From Clostridium hydrogenum (GTDB taxonomy: Bacteria; Bacillota; Clostridia; Clostridiales; Clostridiaceae), in NCBI RefSeq assembly GCF_021432385.1, contig NZ_JAEACT010000002.1, positions 566,016-630,015 on the forward strand: a stretch of DNA of 64,000 bases, in the 5' to 3' direction. The notes beneath the pieces are model-generated. The model did no database searches. It was not told the origin of the DNA and worked only from the letters and a program-made list of their open reading frames with translations. Positions 53,537 to 61,596 of this stretch are shown piece by piece. The position numbers and the translations under genes are program-made. Position 1 is the stretch's first letter; each line of letters opens with the position of its first letter.

Positions 53537-53590
53537 TTAAATACTCATGCTTAACTACCAAACTATCGCACTTCAACCTTCACCCTGCTT

Positions 53591-54919
53591 CTATTTTTCA
53601 AGTTTATTCATAAGTTTTTGAACGTTTTTCACAATTTTGCTTTCTGGTACAGTTAAGATTTCTCCATTTCTAACTCTTTCTTTTCCGTCAACCACAACAT
53701 GGTCAATTGCACATGGCTGCATTGCATAAACTATGTTAGGCATAATTTGCTCACCAGAATTAAATATTGGCTGCATAGACATATCATTTTTATTGATTCC
53801 AACAAAGTCTGCTTTATAGCCTTTTTCAATTTTTCCTACAGGAAGCTGAAGTATTTTTCCTCCAATTTCTGTTCCCATTGCAAAAACATCTTCATAGTTA
53901 ACGCATAGAGAGTCAAGCCTTGTAACCTTTTGAAGTAGCGCACACATTCTCATCTCTTCAAATACGCTTATTCTGTTATTACTACAAGCTCCATCTGATC
54001 CAAAACCTATTTCAACACCAGCCTTCATCATTGCTGGAATATTAGTTACTCCATCTGCTAAGAACATATTACTTGAAGGGCAATAAGCAAGTTTAGCTTT
54101 TGCAGCTCCCATTAGCTTTATTTCATTGTCATTAAGCCATACACAATGAATTGCAACCATGCTATCATCAAGAACCCCTATTTTATTTAAAAGCTCAACT
54201 GGTCTTAAGCCAAATTCCTTTTGCACCTGCTCAACTTCAAAAGGTTCTTCTGCTACATGTATGTGATAATTTGTACCAAGCTCCTTAGCTAATTTATGAC
54301 CTGCTTTAACCATATCTATTGATGCTGCATGTAAGCTGTGTGGTGCTGGAACAATTTTAACCATGTCATTTCCTTGATATTTCACAGCTAAGCTTCTTAC
54401 ATTTTTTACAGCTTCATCTATAGTTTCAACATATCCTTTTGGTGCTCCATCCCAATCATACATTGTTCTAGCAAGTACTAAACGAATTCCAACATCCTTT
54501 GCTGCTTTAATAACTGCTTCATCGCTTTCAAGTCCGTCATTATGGACATAAAAGAAATCACTTACTGCTGTAACTCCATATTTAAGCATTTCTCCAAAGG
54601 CAAATACTGCCCCAGTATATATATCCTCTGCCGATAATTTAGGTGAAAACGCATAAAGTGATTTATCTCTCCACTCTAAAAATGGCTTATCTGCGGCAAT
54701 TCCTCTAAGTAAACTTTGAAAAGAATGATTATGTATATTTGTTGTACCCGGAACCATTATATTTTCTGCCCAATCTACAATTTCTGCATCCTTGTATTTT
54801 GCTGAAAGTGTTTCAAAAGAATCAACCTCTAATATTGCTCCATTTTCTTCTACAACACCTTTACCCTTTTGAAATTTGCCTTCATAGTAAACAATAGCTG
54901 GTTTATATATTTTTTTCAT
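53591..54919 (-). CDS. hutF: Amidohydrolase, probable formimidoylglutamate deiminase
   Basis: A 442-residue amidohydrolase-superfamily deaminase. Metal and catalytic motifs are NIHNHSFQSLLRG near residue 61, YHIHVAEEPFEVE near 215, AIHCVWLND near 252 and GFGSDGACSNN near 310. The layout matches HutF/ATZ-TRZ-type deaminases. In this operon the expected reaction is N-formimino-L-glutamate plus water to N-formyl-L-glutamate plus ammonia. Other deaminase substrates cannot be excluded from sequence. ATG at 54919 follows AAGGAG, which is in the last codons of the rpiR gene. Confidence 0.75.
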   Translation of the reverse strand: MKKIYKPAIVYYEGKFQKGKGVVEENGAILEVDSFETLSAKYKDAEIVDWAENIMVPGTTNIHNHSFQSLLRGIAADKPFLEWRDKSLYAFSPKLSAEDIYTGAVFAFGEMLKYGVTAVSDFFYVHNDGLESDEAVIKAAKDVGIRLVLARTMYDWDGAPKGYVETIDEAVKNVRSLAVKYQGNDMVKIVPAPHSLHAASIDMVKAGHKLAKELGTNYHIHVAEEPFEVEQVQKEFGLRPVELLNKIGVLDDSMVAIHCVWLNDNEIKLMGAAKAKLAYCPSSNMFLADGVTNIPAMMKAGVEIGFGSDGACSNNRISVFEEMRMCALLQKVTRLDSLCVNYEDVFAMGTEIGGKILQLPVGKIEKGYKADFVGINKNDMSMQPIFNSGEQIMPNIVYAMQPCAIDHVVVDGKERVRNGEILTVPESKIVKNVQKLMNKLEK

Positions 54920-54923
54920 TTTA

Positions 54924-55793
54924 TTAGCTCCTTGCATTTTTATAATATATATTATTTTCTTTTTCTATTTCTTCTAGCTTATTTATTCTTTTATCAAGTC
55001 CTTCAATTCCATTTGCTACATCTCTTAATAGCAGATTTATAAATAGCATTGGCGTACTATAAATATCAAATATTGAGGATGTTGTTATTGGAATACTTAT
55101 GACTGGCTCTGCTAAACTAGTAACAGGCGATATAATGCTATCTGTTATACCTGCAATTGAAAAGCCTTCTCTTTTTAGTATCTCCAATTTTTTTATTAAA
55201 TCATTAGGGTACCTTGGAAATACTATTGTAAGTATTAAAGTTTTTTCTGGATTTCTAAGCTCTAGCGTATTCCATAGTGGACTATCTGGTGTAACTTGAA
55301 CCACATTATTTCTTATTTTATTTAAAATATAGCTTGTATATGGAAGTATTGTTGCTGACATTCTAGATGATAAAATCACTAATTCCTCTGCTGCTATAAT
55401 TTTTTGTACAAGCTTTTGATATGCTTCCTGACTTAAAATTTCCTCAAGCTCATCTAAGTTATTGTGTTCCATATTAATTACACTTGCTAAATTATTATTA
55501 TGAGCTGTATATTGAAGTCTTTGAGGCGCTGTTATTTCCTCTCTAATAAACTGCTGTAAATTATGTAAAAAATCATTGTAACCTCTATATCCAAGTGCAC
55601 TACAAAACCTTGAAACGCTACCTTGACTTACTTCCGCTTCCCCTGCTACTTCTGATGCTGTCATAAAAATAATATGTTTATAATTTTTTTCAATATAATA
55701 AGCAAGTTTTTCGTATGCCGCTGACCCCTGTGATATTACAAACATCTCTTGTTTTAATTTATCAAATTCTTTAATATTGGATTTGAACTCCAT
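54924..55793 (-). CDS. RpiR-family regulator of the hut operon
   Basis: A 289-residue regulator. Residues 1-78 are the RpiR helix-turn-helix (IIFMTASEVAGEAEVSQGSVSRFCSALGYRGYNDFLHNL). Residues 115-250 are a SIS domain (ELVILSSRMSATILPYTSYILNKIRNNVVQV), which in relatives binds a sugar phosphate or other effector. First gene of the hut operon and probably autoregulatory. The TGAAT-N9-ATTCA repeat at 55818 and 31725 is a candidate target. This is unusual because Bacillus hut uses HutP antitermination and proteobacteria use the GntR-type HutC. Confidence 0.85.
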   Translation of the reverse strand: MEFKSNIKEFDKLKQEMFVISQGSAAYEKLAYYIEKNYKHIIFMTASEVAGEAEVSQGSVSRFCSALGYRGYNDFLHNLQQFIREEITAPQRLQYTAHNNNLASVINMEHNNLDELEEILSQEAYQKLVQKIIAAEELVILSSRMSATILPYTSYILNKIRNNVVQVTPDSPLWNTLELRNPEKTLILTIVFPRYPNDLIKKLEILKREGFSIAGITDSIISPVTSLAEPVISIPITTSSIFDIYSTPMLFINLLLRDVANGIEGLDKRINKLEEIEKENNIYYKNARS

Positions 55794-55817
55794 GCTTAAA
55801 CTTCCTTCCCCGCATAA

Positions 55818-55836
55818 TGAATGATGATATTATTCA
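55818..55836. promoter_or_regulatory. Candidate hut operator (rpiR operon)
   Basis: Inverted repeat TGAAT-N9-ATTCA, 30 bases downstream of the -10 box and 24 bases before the rpiR start. Same sequence pattern and spacing as at 31725-31743. Confidence 0.55.
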
Positions 55837-55866
55837 CAACTTATTTCTTATGAATAGCTTTATTTA

Positions 55867-55895
55867 AATATATGATTTTATTTAATAAATGTCAA
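55867..55895 (-). promoter_or_regulatory. Promoter of rpiR-hutF-M20-hutU-hutI
   Basis: On the minus strand TTGACA (55890-55895) and TATATT (55867-55872), 17 bases apart. Surroundings of the -35 box are identical over 15 bases to the permease-hutD promoter. Confidence 0.8.
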
Positions 55896-55959
55896 TACGA
55901 TTTATTAATTTATCAATATTATTATACGTTAAATAAAACACTATTAAAAATATAAGATT

Positions 55960-56529
55960 TTAGTGCTGAAGTTTCTTAATTATATATGCCATATTCTGTC
56001 CTAAATTTTTCATGTTACTAATTCCCTCATCATCCTTTAACGCATCTCCAATATTTTTTCCGTAAACCATATTCCAATAAGTAGAACCTACTACAAGTAC
56101 CTCTTTATTTAATAAAAAGTGATTTAATGTATCTATGGCTGTCATACCACCACCTCGGCGAACCGCAGCAACAGAAGCACCAACTTTATACTTAAGCATA
56201 CCAGAATTCGTTGCAACAATAACACCTGCACGCTCAATAAAAGCTTTCATTTTTGATGATATATCAGCCGAATAAACTGGTGAACCAAGAATAATTCCAT
56301 CAGCATCAACTATCTTATTAAATATTGCGTTAAAAGCATCATCTTCAATTATACATTTTCTATTGCCCTTACAAGCAAAGCATCCCTTACAATTTTTAAT
56401 TTCCTTATCAAATAGTTGTATTAACTCTGTTTCTATACCTTGATTTTTTAGTTCCTTAAATACAGTTTCTATCAATATTGCTGTATTTCCATCTTTACGA
56501 GCACTTCCACTTATTCCTATAACCTTCAT
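55960..56529 (-). CDS. Flavodoxin-like NAD(P)H-dependent reductase with Cys motif
   Basis: A 189-residue FMN-binding protein. GISGSARKDGNTAILIE at the start is the phosphate loop. NCKGCFACKGNRKCIIEDD near residue 46 has cysteines like those of iron-sulfur flavoproteins, and ADGIILGSPVYSADISSKMKAFIERAG near 75 is the flavin loop. It may be an iron-sulfur flavoprotein or a quinone/nitro reductase. GAGGTGAG precedes the ATG. Monocistronic, next to the hut promoter region. Confidence 0.82.
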   Translation of the reverse strand: MKVIGISGSARKDGNTAILIETVFKELKNQGIETELIQLFDKEIKNCKGCFACKGNRKCIIEDDAFNAIFNKIVDADGIILGSPVYSADISSKMKAFIERAGVIVATNSGMLKYKVGASVAAVRRGGGMTAIDTLNHFLLNKEVLVVGSTYWNMVYGKNIGDALKDDEGISNMKNLGQNMAYIIKKLQH

Positions 56530-56713
56530 ATAAACTCACCTCACATAAAATTATTAATTACAACGTATATTAACGCTTGTATCTCGAATACAGCTTGCCA
56601 TGAATATATAAGATGGCTTGTCTGATTATTGCAAGCCATTTTATATGTATTCTAATCTTTGGCTATATTTTAAAATAGTATTAAAACTATTCTTTAATAA
56701 ATGGTTGTAAAAT

Positions 56714-57022
56714 CTATTGTTTTTGAATTCCTTTGCACATAGTTTTTTTGTGACATTTAGGACAATACAAACTTTTATAGTTTAAGCCACTATTAACACC
56801 AAAAATATTTTGTTTTAAGGTGATTTCAAAAACTTCTCCACATTCATCACATATCCATTTGTAACTAACTGTACTCCAACACATTAAAGTATAAATTCCT
56901 ATTAATAAGCCAACCAAACTAATTATAAGTAATGTAATACTTGATATTGCCCCAATAAATAGTAGTATTAATGATATTAAACTTAATAAAATACCAAAGA
57001 TAGGATAACCTTTATTTTTCAC
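56714..57022 (-). CDS. Small membrane protein with C-terminal zinc ribbon
   Basis: A 102-residue protein with two hydrophobic helices (about residues 5-25 and 28-48). A cytoplasmic zinc-ribbon-like domain follows: CDECGEVF, then YCPKCHKKTMC. A longer frame starts 24 codons upstream, but GTG at 57022 lies eight bases after GGAG and is preferred. Resembles uncharacterised two-helix zinc-ribbon proteins of Firmicutes. Function unknown. Confidence 0.55.
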   Translation of the reverse strand: MKNKGYPIFGILLSLISLILLFIGAISSITLLIISLVGLLIGIYTLMCWSTVSYKWICDECGEVFEITLKQNIFGVNSGLNYKSLYCPKCHKKTMCKGIQKQ

Positions 57023-57097
57023 CTTAATCACTCCAAAATGTATAATTATGGCTATTGTAACATAGATAGATATTTTTGTGTACCATAATAACAATAA

Positions 57098-57235
57098 TAT
57101 CTAACACAGCCTAATATTAAAGAAATTTCCAAACTAACTGGTTTAAGTGAATACACTCTCCGCTTTTATGAAAAACAAAAATTAATAAAAAATATTTCAC
57201 GTGATAAAAATGGCTATGGTTTAAATAAGTGTTGA
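57098..57235 (+). pseudogene. MerR-family regulator remnant, cut by R7 hairpin
   Basis: The open frame reads IKEISKLTGLSEYTLRFYEK and on to SRDKNGYG, the MerR helix-turn-helix and wing. There is no start codon or ribosome site upstream (a TAA precedes). After NGY the frame enters the R7 hairpin at 57212 and stops at 57233. No C-terminal part follows. A gene fragment truncated at both ends. The 378-bp gap holds only this, R7 copy b and the three-way structure at 57320. Confidence 0.75.
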
Positions 57236-57286
57236 TTTTCACACTTATTTAAACCATAGCTTCCTTTAGTATGTTTAGCTATTTTT
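57212..57286. repeat. Repeat family R7 hairpin, copy b
   Basis: GGCTATGGTTTAAATAAGTG-T and its exact complement around TGATTTTC, then the tail TTCCTTTAGTATGTTTAGCT. Compared with copy a one stem pair is changed from T-A to G-C on both arms. The first bases coincide with the GGC TAT codons of the MerR remnant. Confidence 0.85.
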
Positions 57287-57319
57287 AAAAGAATGTTGAT
57301 GTGATACGCTCACTTTTAT

Positions 57320-57442
57320 GGACTCTTAGGATTGCTCGTTTATAATTTGCGTAATTTTGACCAGGACGGTCAAAGCCATTTAGGCATCAGGACGATGCAT
57401 CTAAATGGGTAGCAAATTATAAACGAGCAATTCTTAGAGTCC
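57320..57442. repeat. 123-bp three-way-junction palindrome with two AGGAC loops
   Basis: Outer stem: 57320-57350 pairs with 57412-57442 at 29 of 31 positions. Inside are two hairpins, TTGACC-AGGAC-GGTCAA (57357-57373) and CCATTTAG-GCATC-AGGAC-GATGC-AT-CTAAATGG (57376-57408). Both have the same AGGAC loop. It is 31 bases past the stop of the thioredoxin-like gene and could serve as its terminator or as a structured RNA. Confidence 0.8.
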
Positions 57443-57473
57443 ATTAATGTCATAAGCTCATATAAACTTTCTT

Positions 57474-57869
57474 TTAAAACATAGCTAATTCTTTTTCAAC
57501 TTCTTTGTAAACAAGCTTATTCGATATTCCACCATAAAATCTTACAGTCTCATTTATAGCAACTATAGGCAACATAAATTTCTTTTTAAAGGCTTCCTGT
57601 AAATAATCGTATTTATCTATATCAATTTTATCTGTATCTACAAACTCCATTTCAACCTGCTTTGCTACATCTGTGTTTTTAATATAATCTACAAGTTCCT
57701 TATACATTAAAAACATGTTTTTATTTCCCTCGCACGTAGAATGTCCACTGCAAGAAGCTGAACTACTGCACCCACTGCATCCGCCACTGCAAGAGCCTCC
57801 GTTGTCATGTACGCATTCTCTTTCTCTATTTACTCCAAACACTTCTATAAACACAACTTCATTATCCAT
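57474..57869 (-). CDS. Thioredoxin-fold protein with Cys-rich insertion
   Basis: A 131-residue small protein. It starts with a strand (NEVVFIEVFG) followed by a striking Cys/Gly/Ser-rich run (residues 20-48, eight cysteines in ECVHDNGG / CSGGCSGCSSSASCSGH / STC). The remainder resembles a thioredoxin-like end with a cis-Pro (FMLPIVAINETVRFYGGIS). It may bind metal or an iron-sulfur cluster, or act in redox or sulfur transfer. AGAGGAG precedes the ATG. It follows nagB by 99 bases but is probably separate. Confidence 0.55.
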   Translation of the reverse strand: MDNEVVFIEVFGVNRERECVHDNGGSCSGGCSGCSSSASCSGHSTCEGNKNMFLMYKELVDYIKNTDVAKQVEMEFVDTDKIDIDKYDYLQEAFKKKFMLPIVAINETVRFYGGISNKLVYKEVEKELAMF

Positions 57870-57968
57870 TTTATCTCCTCTTTAAGATGCCTAAATATTA
57901 TTTATCTCTTACTCGAAATTATACATAATATAAAGCTAAGTAACAACATTCAGAAGCATTAAATAAAA

Positions 57969-58703
57969 TTAATAATTTTTGAGTAGTTTTGCAGCTGCCT
58001 CATCAACTATGACATTGACATTATTATGAAGCTGCAAAATTGAAGCTGGAACCTCTGGACAAATTTTGCCATTAATACTTTTATAAATTGCCTCAGCCTT
58101 AGCTTCTCCATTTGCAAGAAGTACTATAACTTTTGACTGCATTATTGTCTTTATTCCCATGCTTAAAGCTGATTTAGGCACTTCCTCCATTGATTCAAAG
58201 AATCTTGAATTTGACTCTATAGTTTTTTTATCTAAATTTACAAGATGTGTTCCCGCTTCAAAATTTACACTTGGCTCATTAAATCCAATATGTCCATTTA
58301 CACCTATTCCAAGAATTTGAATATCAATTCCCCCAGCATTTTTAATTTTCTCATCATAGCTTAAGCATTCTTTTTCAATATCTTTTGCAATTCCACTAAG
58401 TATATTTATATTTTCACGCTTTATGTTAACCTTATTAAATAAATTGTTCATCATATAATAATGATAACTTTGAGTATTATCATCAGAAAGACCATAATAT
58501 TCATCTAAATTAAAGCTCTTTACATCAGAAAAATCTATTTCCTTATTATTATATAATTTTACAAGTTCTTTATACATACCAATTGGAGTATCTCCAGTAG
58601 CAAGTCCTAACACACTATCACTTTTTAATATCATCTGACTTGCAACCATACTTGCTGCCTTTTTGCTCATTTCATCATAATCATTTACTCGTATTATTCT
58701 CAA
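57969..58703 (-). CDS. nagB: Glucosamine-6-phosphate deaminase
   Basis: A 244-residue NagB that turns glucosamine-6-phosphate into fructose-6-phosphate and ammonia. It has GLATGDTPIGMYKEL near residue 34, FNLDEYYGL near 64 (catalytic Asp), GIGVNGHIGFNEP near 131 (catalytic His) and the C-terminal LQLHNNVNVIVDEAAA. Short form typical of Firmicutes. It starts at TTG after GGGGGTGA. Last gene of gntR-murQ-nagA-nagB, 16 bases after nagA. Confidence 0.93.
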   Translation of the reverse strand: MRIIRVNDYDEMSKKAASMVASQMILKSDSVLGLATGDTPIGMYKELVKLYNNKEIDFSDVKSFNLDEYYGLSDDNTQSYHYYMMNNLFNKVNIKRENINILSGIAKDIEKECLSYDEKIKNAGGIDIQILGIGVNGHIGFNEPSVNFEAGTHLVNLDKKTIESNSRFFESMEEVPKSALSMGIKTIMQSKVIVLLANGEAKAEAIYKSINGKICPEVPASILQLHNNVNVIVDEAAAKLLKNY

Positions 58704-58719
58704 TTAAATCACCCCCAAA

Positions 58720-59859
58720 TTAATTTTCATATACTGTTTCTCCTCCAACAATGGTTTGAATAACTTCAAATTTATCATTAAATATTGTTATATCTGCATC
58801 CTTGCCTTCTTCAAGGCTTCCCTTTTTATCATAAATATTTATACTTTTTGCTGGATTTATTGTTGCCAAATTAACAGCCTCATTAATAGTTAAATCTGTA
58901 TTTTCATATACATTTTTAATAGCCTTATTCAGTGTAAGTATACTTCCTGCAAGTGCTCCGCTTTCAAGCCTTGCTGAATTATCCTTTACAAAAACCTTTT
59001 GACCTCCAAGTTCCGAAACCCCATCCTTAAGTCCACCTGCTCTCATGCAGTCTGTTATAAGGACTACTTTTTCCTTACCTTTAATTTTTAAAAGTATACT
59101 AAAAATACTAGGATGTGTGTGAATTGTATCAGCTATAATTTCACAAAATGCATCACTGTCAAATGCAGCACCAACAACTCCAGGTTTCCTATGATTCAAA
59201 GGTGACATAACGTTAAAGGTATGGGTTATATGATTTGCTCCTAATTTAATTGCTTCCATAGCCTGTTCGTAAGTTGCATCAGAATGACCTATAGATAACA
59301 CTATATCCGAATTTTTCTTTACTTCTTTTATAAAATTAAAGTTTTCATCTTCCTCTGGTGCCATTGTTATTAATTTTATAATATCCTTATACTTTTTAAT
59401 GAAATCATAATTTGGCTTTAATATATAATCACTTTTTTGTGCACCCTTATATTTTTCATTTATAAATGGACCTTCTAAATGTGCTCCTATAATCGATGCT
59501 CCTGAAAGCTTTCTATCTGAGGCTTCTTTTATAGTATCAAGTGCCTTGTATATTCTTTCCTTGCTCATTGTCATAGTAGTTGGCAAAAATGCAGTGACGC
59601 CTTTGCTGGAAACAAACTTGCTCATAATTTCAAGAGATTCTATTTCCCCATCCATAACATCCTTTCCGTTTGAACCATGTATATGTACATCTATAAAACC
59701 CGGTGAAACATAACTTCTCTTGGCATCTATAATTTCTAGATTATCTTTATTGAAATTTATATTTTCTACTATTTTATTGATTTTTTTATCAAATAATAGC
59801 ACCTTATTCTCTAATATTTCATCCTTTGTTATTATTTTACCGTTAATTATAGCCTTCAT
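58720..59859 (-). CDS. nagA: N-acetylglucosamine-6-phosphate deacetylase
   Basis: A 379-residue amidohydrolase that removes acetate from GlcNAc-6-phosphate. Motifs are PGFIDVHIHGSNGKDVMDG near residue 53, HLEGPFINEKYKGAQ near 127 (metal Glu), SIGHSDATYEQ near 191, HTFNVMSPLNHRKPG near 212 and ITDCMRAGG near 268 (catalytic Asp). Cytoplasmic. It feeds NagB and takes the product of MurQ, consistent with cell-wall sugar recycling. Confidence 0.93.
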   Translation of the reverse strand: MKAIINGKIITKDEILENKVLLFDKKINKIVENINFNKDNLEIIDAKRSYVSPGFIDVHIHGSNGKDVMDGEIESLEIMSKFVSSKGVTAFLPTTMTMSKERIYKALDTIKEASDRKLSGASIIGAHLEGPFINEKYKGAQKSDYILKPNYDFIKKYKDIIKLITMAPEEDENFNFIKEVKKNSDIVLSIGHSDATYEQAMEAIKLGANHITHTFNVMSPLNHRKPGVVGAAFDSDAFCEIIADTIHTHPSIFSILLKIKGKEKVVLITDCMRAGGLKDGVSELGGQKVFVKDNSARLESGALAGSILTLNKAIKNVYENTDLTINEAVNLATINPAKSINIYDKKGSLEEGKDADITIFNDKFEVIQTIVGGETVYEN

Positions 59860-59875
59860 TTTTACACCTTCTTAA

Positions 59876-60751
59876 TTATTTTAGACTATCTATAGCCTTT
59901 GAAACATTTCCATCAAATTCTTCTAAAAGTTCTTGAGCCTTTTTAGATCCATCTCCCATGATTATTTCAACAATAGCTGCCTTAGCATCATAATTACACT
60001 CTTCTACTACCTTACTTACAACTAAATCATCAGCATTTGTAGCAAGCTTAACTATTTGTCTCACTCTATCTTTCAACTTTTTATTAATTGGCCTTACATT
60101 TACCATTAAATTTGAATATGTATTTCCAATCTTAATCATTGAAGTTGTTGAAAGCATATTAAGGACCATCTTTTGTGCCGTACCAGCTTTCATTCTTGTG
60201 GAACCCATTATTACTTCTGGCCCAACATTGACACAAATAGTTATATCGCATTTTTCATTTAGCTTTCCCTTTGAACAAACAACACCAATTGTTTTACATC
60301 CAATTTTATTTGAATATTCTACAGCACTATTTACATAAGGCGTATTCCCGCTTGCAGTAATTCCAACAACAACATCTTTTCTATTTACACCTTTTTCTTT
60401 GAGGTCTTTTAATGCCAAATCTCCATCATCTTCTGTTTCTTCAAGCCATCCACTCAAAGCATTATTTCCACCAGATATAATTCCTTGAACCATTGAATCA
60501 TCAACACCAAAAGTAGGTGGACATTCTGATGCATCCACGACACCAATCTTTCCACTGCTTCCGCTTCCTACATAAAATAGCCTTCCTCCATTTTTAAAAC
60601 TTTCCACAATTATATCAACAGCTTTTTCTATACTAGGAAGTTCTTTATCAACAGCAACAGCAACTTTTTTGTCTTCTTCATTTATTTTTTTTAATACTTC
60701 AAATGTACTTAAATTATCTAAATTAATGGTATTTACATTTCTTTCCTCCAT
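59876..60751 (-). CDS. murQ: N-acetylmuramic acid 6-phosphate etherase
   Basis: A 291-residue SIS-domain lyase that splits MurNAc-6-phosphate into GlcNAc-6-phosphate and D-lactate. It has GRLFYVGSGSSGKIGVVDASECPPTF near residue 57, IGVVCSKGKLNEKCD, and EVIMGSTRMKAGTAQKMVLNMLSTT near 180. The C-terminal UBA-like helices are present (AIVEIIMGDGSKKAQELLEE). No MurNAc PTS transporter is in the window. Second gene of the operon, with nagA 16 bases after it. Confidence 0.93.
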   Translation of the reverse strand: MEERNVNTINLDNLSTFEVLKKINEEDKKVAVAVDKELPSIEKAVDIIVESFKNGGRLFYVGSGSSGKIGVVDASECPPTFGVDDSMVQGIISGGNNALSGWLEETEDDGDLALKDLKEKGVNRKDVVVGITASGNTPYVNSAVEYSNKIGCKTIGVVCSKGKLNEKCDITICVNVGPEVIMGSTRMKAGTAQKMVLNMLSTTSMIKIGNTYSNLMVNVRPINKKLKDRVRQIVKLATNADDLVVSKVVEECNYDAKAAIVEIIMGDGSKKAQELLEEFDGNVSKAIDSLK

Positions 60752-60789
60752 GCACTCACCTCAATACTTTATTGTTATTTGCCTATCTT

Positions 60790-61521
60790 TTAAGTTAAGA
60801 GTATTTCATATTCGTATTTATCACTTCTGTTAATTGTATTTGTATATTCAATAGGTATATCATTTTCTACATATGTAATTCTTTTAAACATAAGGGCTAA
60901 TGCATTTTCCTTTTGATCTAAAAGTTTTGACTCAAATTCACTCAAAGCTACGGGTTCAATAGTCTGCTTTGCCCTTTTAGGCTTATAATTAAATTTCTGC
61001 TCAAATATAGAATAAAGTGATTTTCCATCAATCATCTCCTCTGTCATTCCCTTAAATAAATGTTCTGGAATCCATACAGTTTCAATGGCTACTGGATCCT
61101 TCTCCGTCATTCTGAGCCTTCGTATTTCTATAACTTTATTAAATTCTTTTGGAATCTTAAGTATGTTTCTATTTTTTTTAGTAGCTTCTTTTATTTCAAA
61201 GGATATAATTTTAGTTTCCGTGGCTAATCCTTTTTCTCTCATTTCTTCTGTAAAACTTTTAAGTTTATATATTTCCTGCTTTTCCTTAGGTTTCGCAACA
61301 AATGTCCCCTTACCTTGTTCCCTATATAATACTCCCTCATTTACAAGAGACATTATCGCCTTATTTATAGTCATTCTACTTACGCCCTGAATATCACATA
61401 ATTCTCTTTCTGCTGGTATCATGTCACCAGGCTTAAGCTCTTCATTTTCAATCATTTCTAGAAGTATTGTTTTAAGCTGATAATGAAGTGGAATTGGATC
61501 TAACTTTGATATTTTTCTCAA
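60790..61521 (-). CDS. nagR: GntR/HutC-type regulator of amino-sugar operon (NagR/YvoA-like)
   Basis: A 243-residue regulator with a GntR winged helix at residues 5-75 (IPLHYQLKTILLEMIENEELKPGDMIPAERELCDIQGVSRMTINKAIMSL). A UTRA effector domain (80-240) in relatives binds GlcN-6-P or GlcNAc-6-P. The start is TTG at 61521 after AGGAGG; the longer ATG frame lies over the ribosome site. It heads murQ-nagA-nagB. A NagR/DasR-like palindrome at 61575-61590 overlaps its promoter, which fits autorepression. Confidence 0.87.
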   Translation of the reverse strand: MRKISKLDPIPLHYQLKTILLEMIENEELKPGDMIPAERELCDIQGVSRMTINKAIMSLVNEGVLYREQGKGTFVAKPKEKQEIYKLKSFTEEMREKGLATETKIISFEIKEATKKNRNILKIPKEFNKVIEIRRLRMTEKDPVAIETVWIPEHLFKGMTEEMIDGKSLYSIFEQKFNYKPKRAKQTIEPVALSEFESKLLDQKENALALMFKRITYVENDIPIEYTNTINRSDKYEYEILLT

Positions 61522-61574
61522 GCCATTACCTCCTAACCTTATCATGTAATATTATTATATCATTATATTGATAT

Positions 61575-61590
61575 GTTGTATATACCAATT
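61575..61590. promoter_or_regulatory. Candidate NagR (dre-type) operator
   Basis: On the minus strand AATTGGTATATACAAC, close to the TTGGT-N4-ACAA pattern of YvoA/NagR and DasR sites. It lies 54 bases before the regulator start, overlapping a possible -35 region (TATAAT boxes follow). Confidence 0.6.
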
Positions 61591-61596
61591 TAAATC

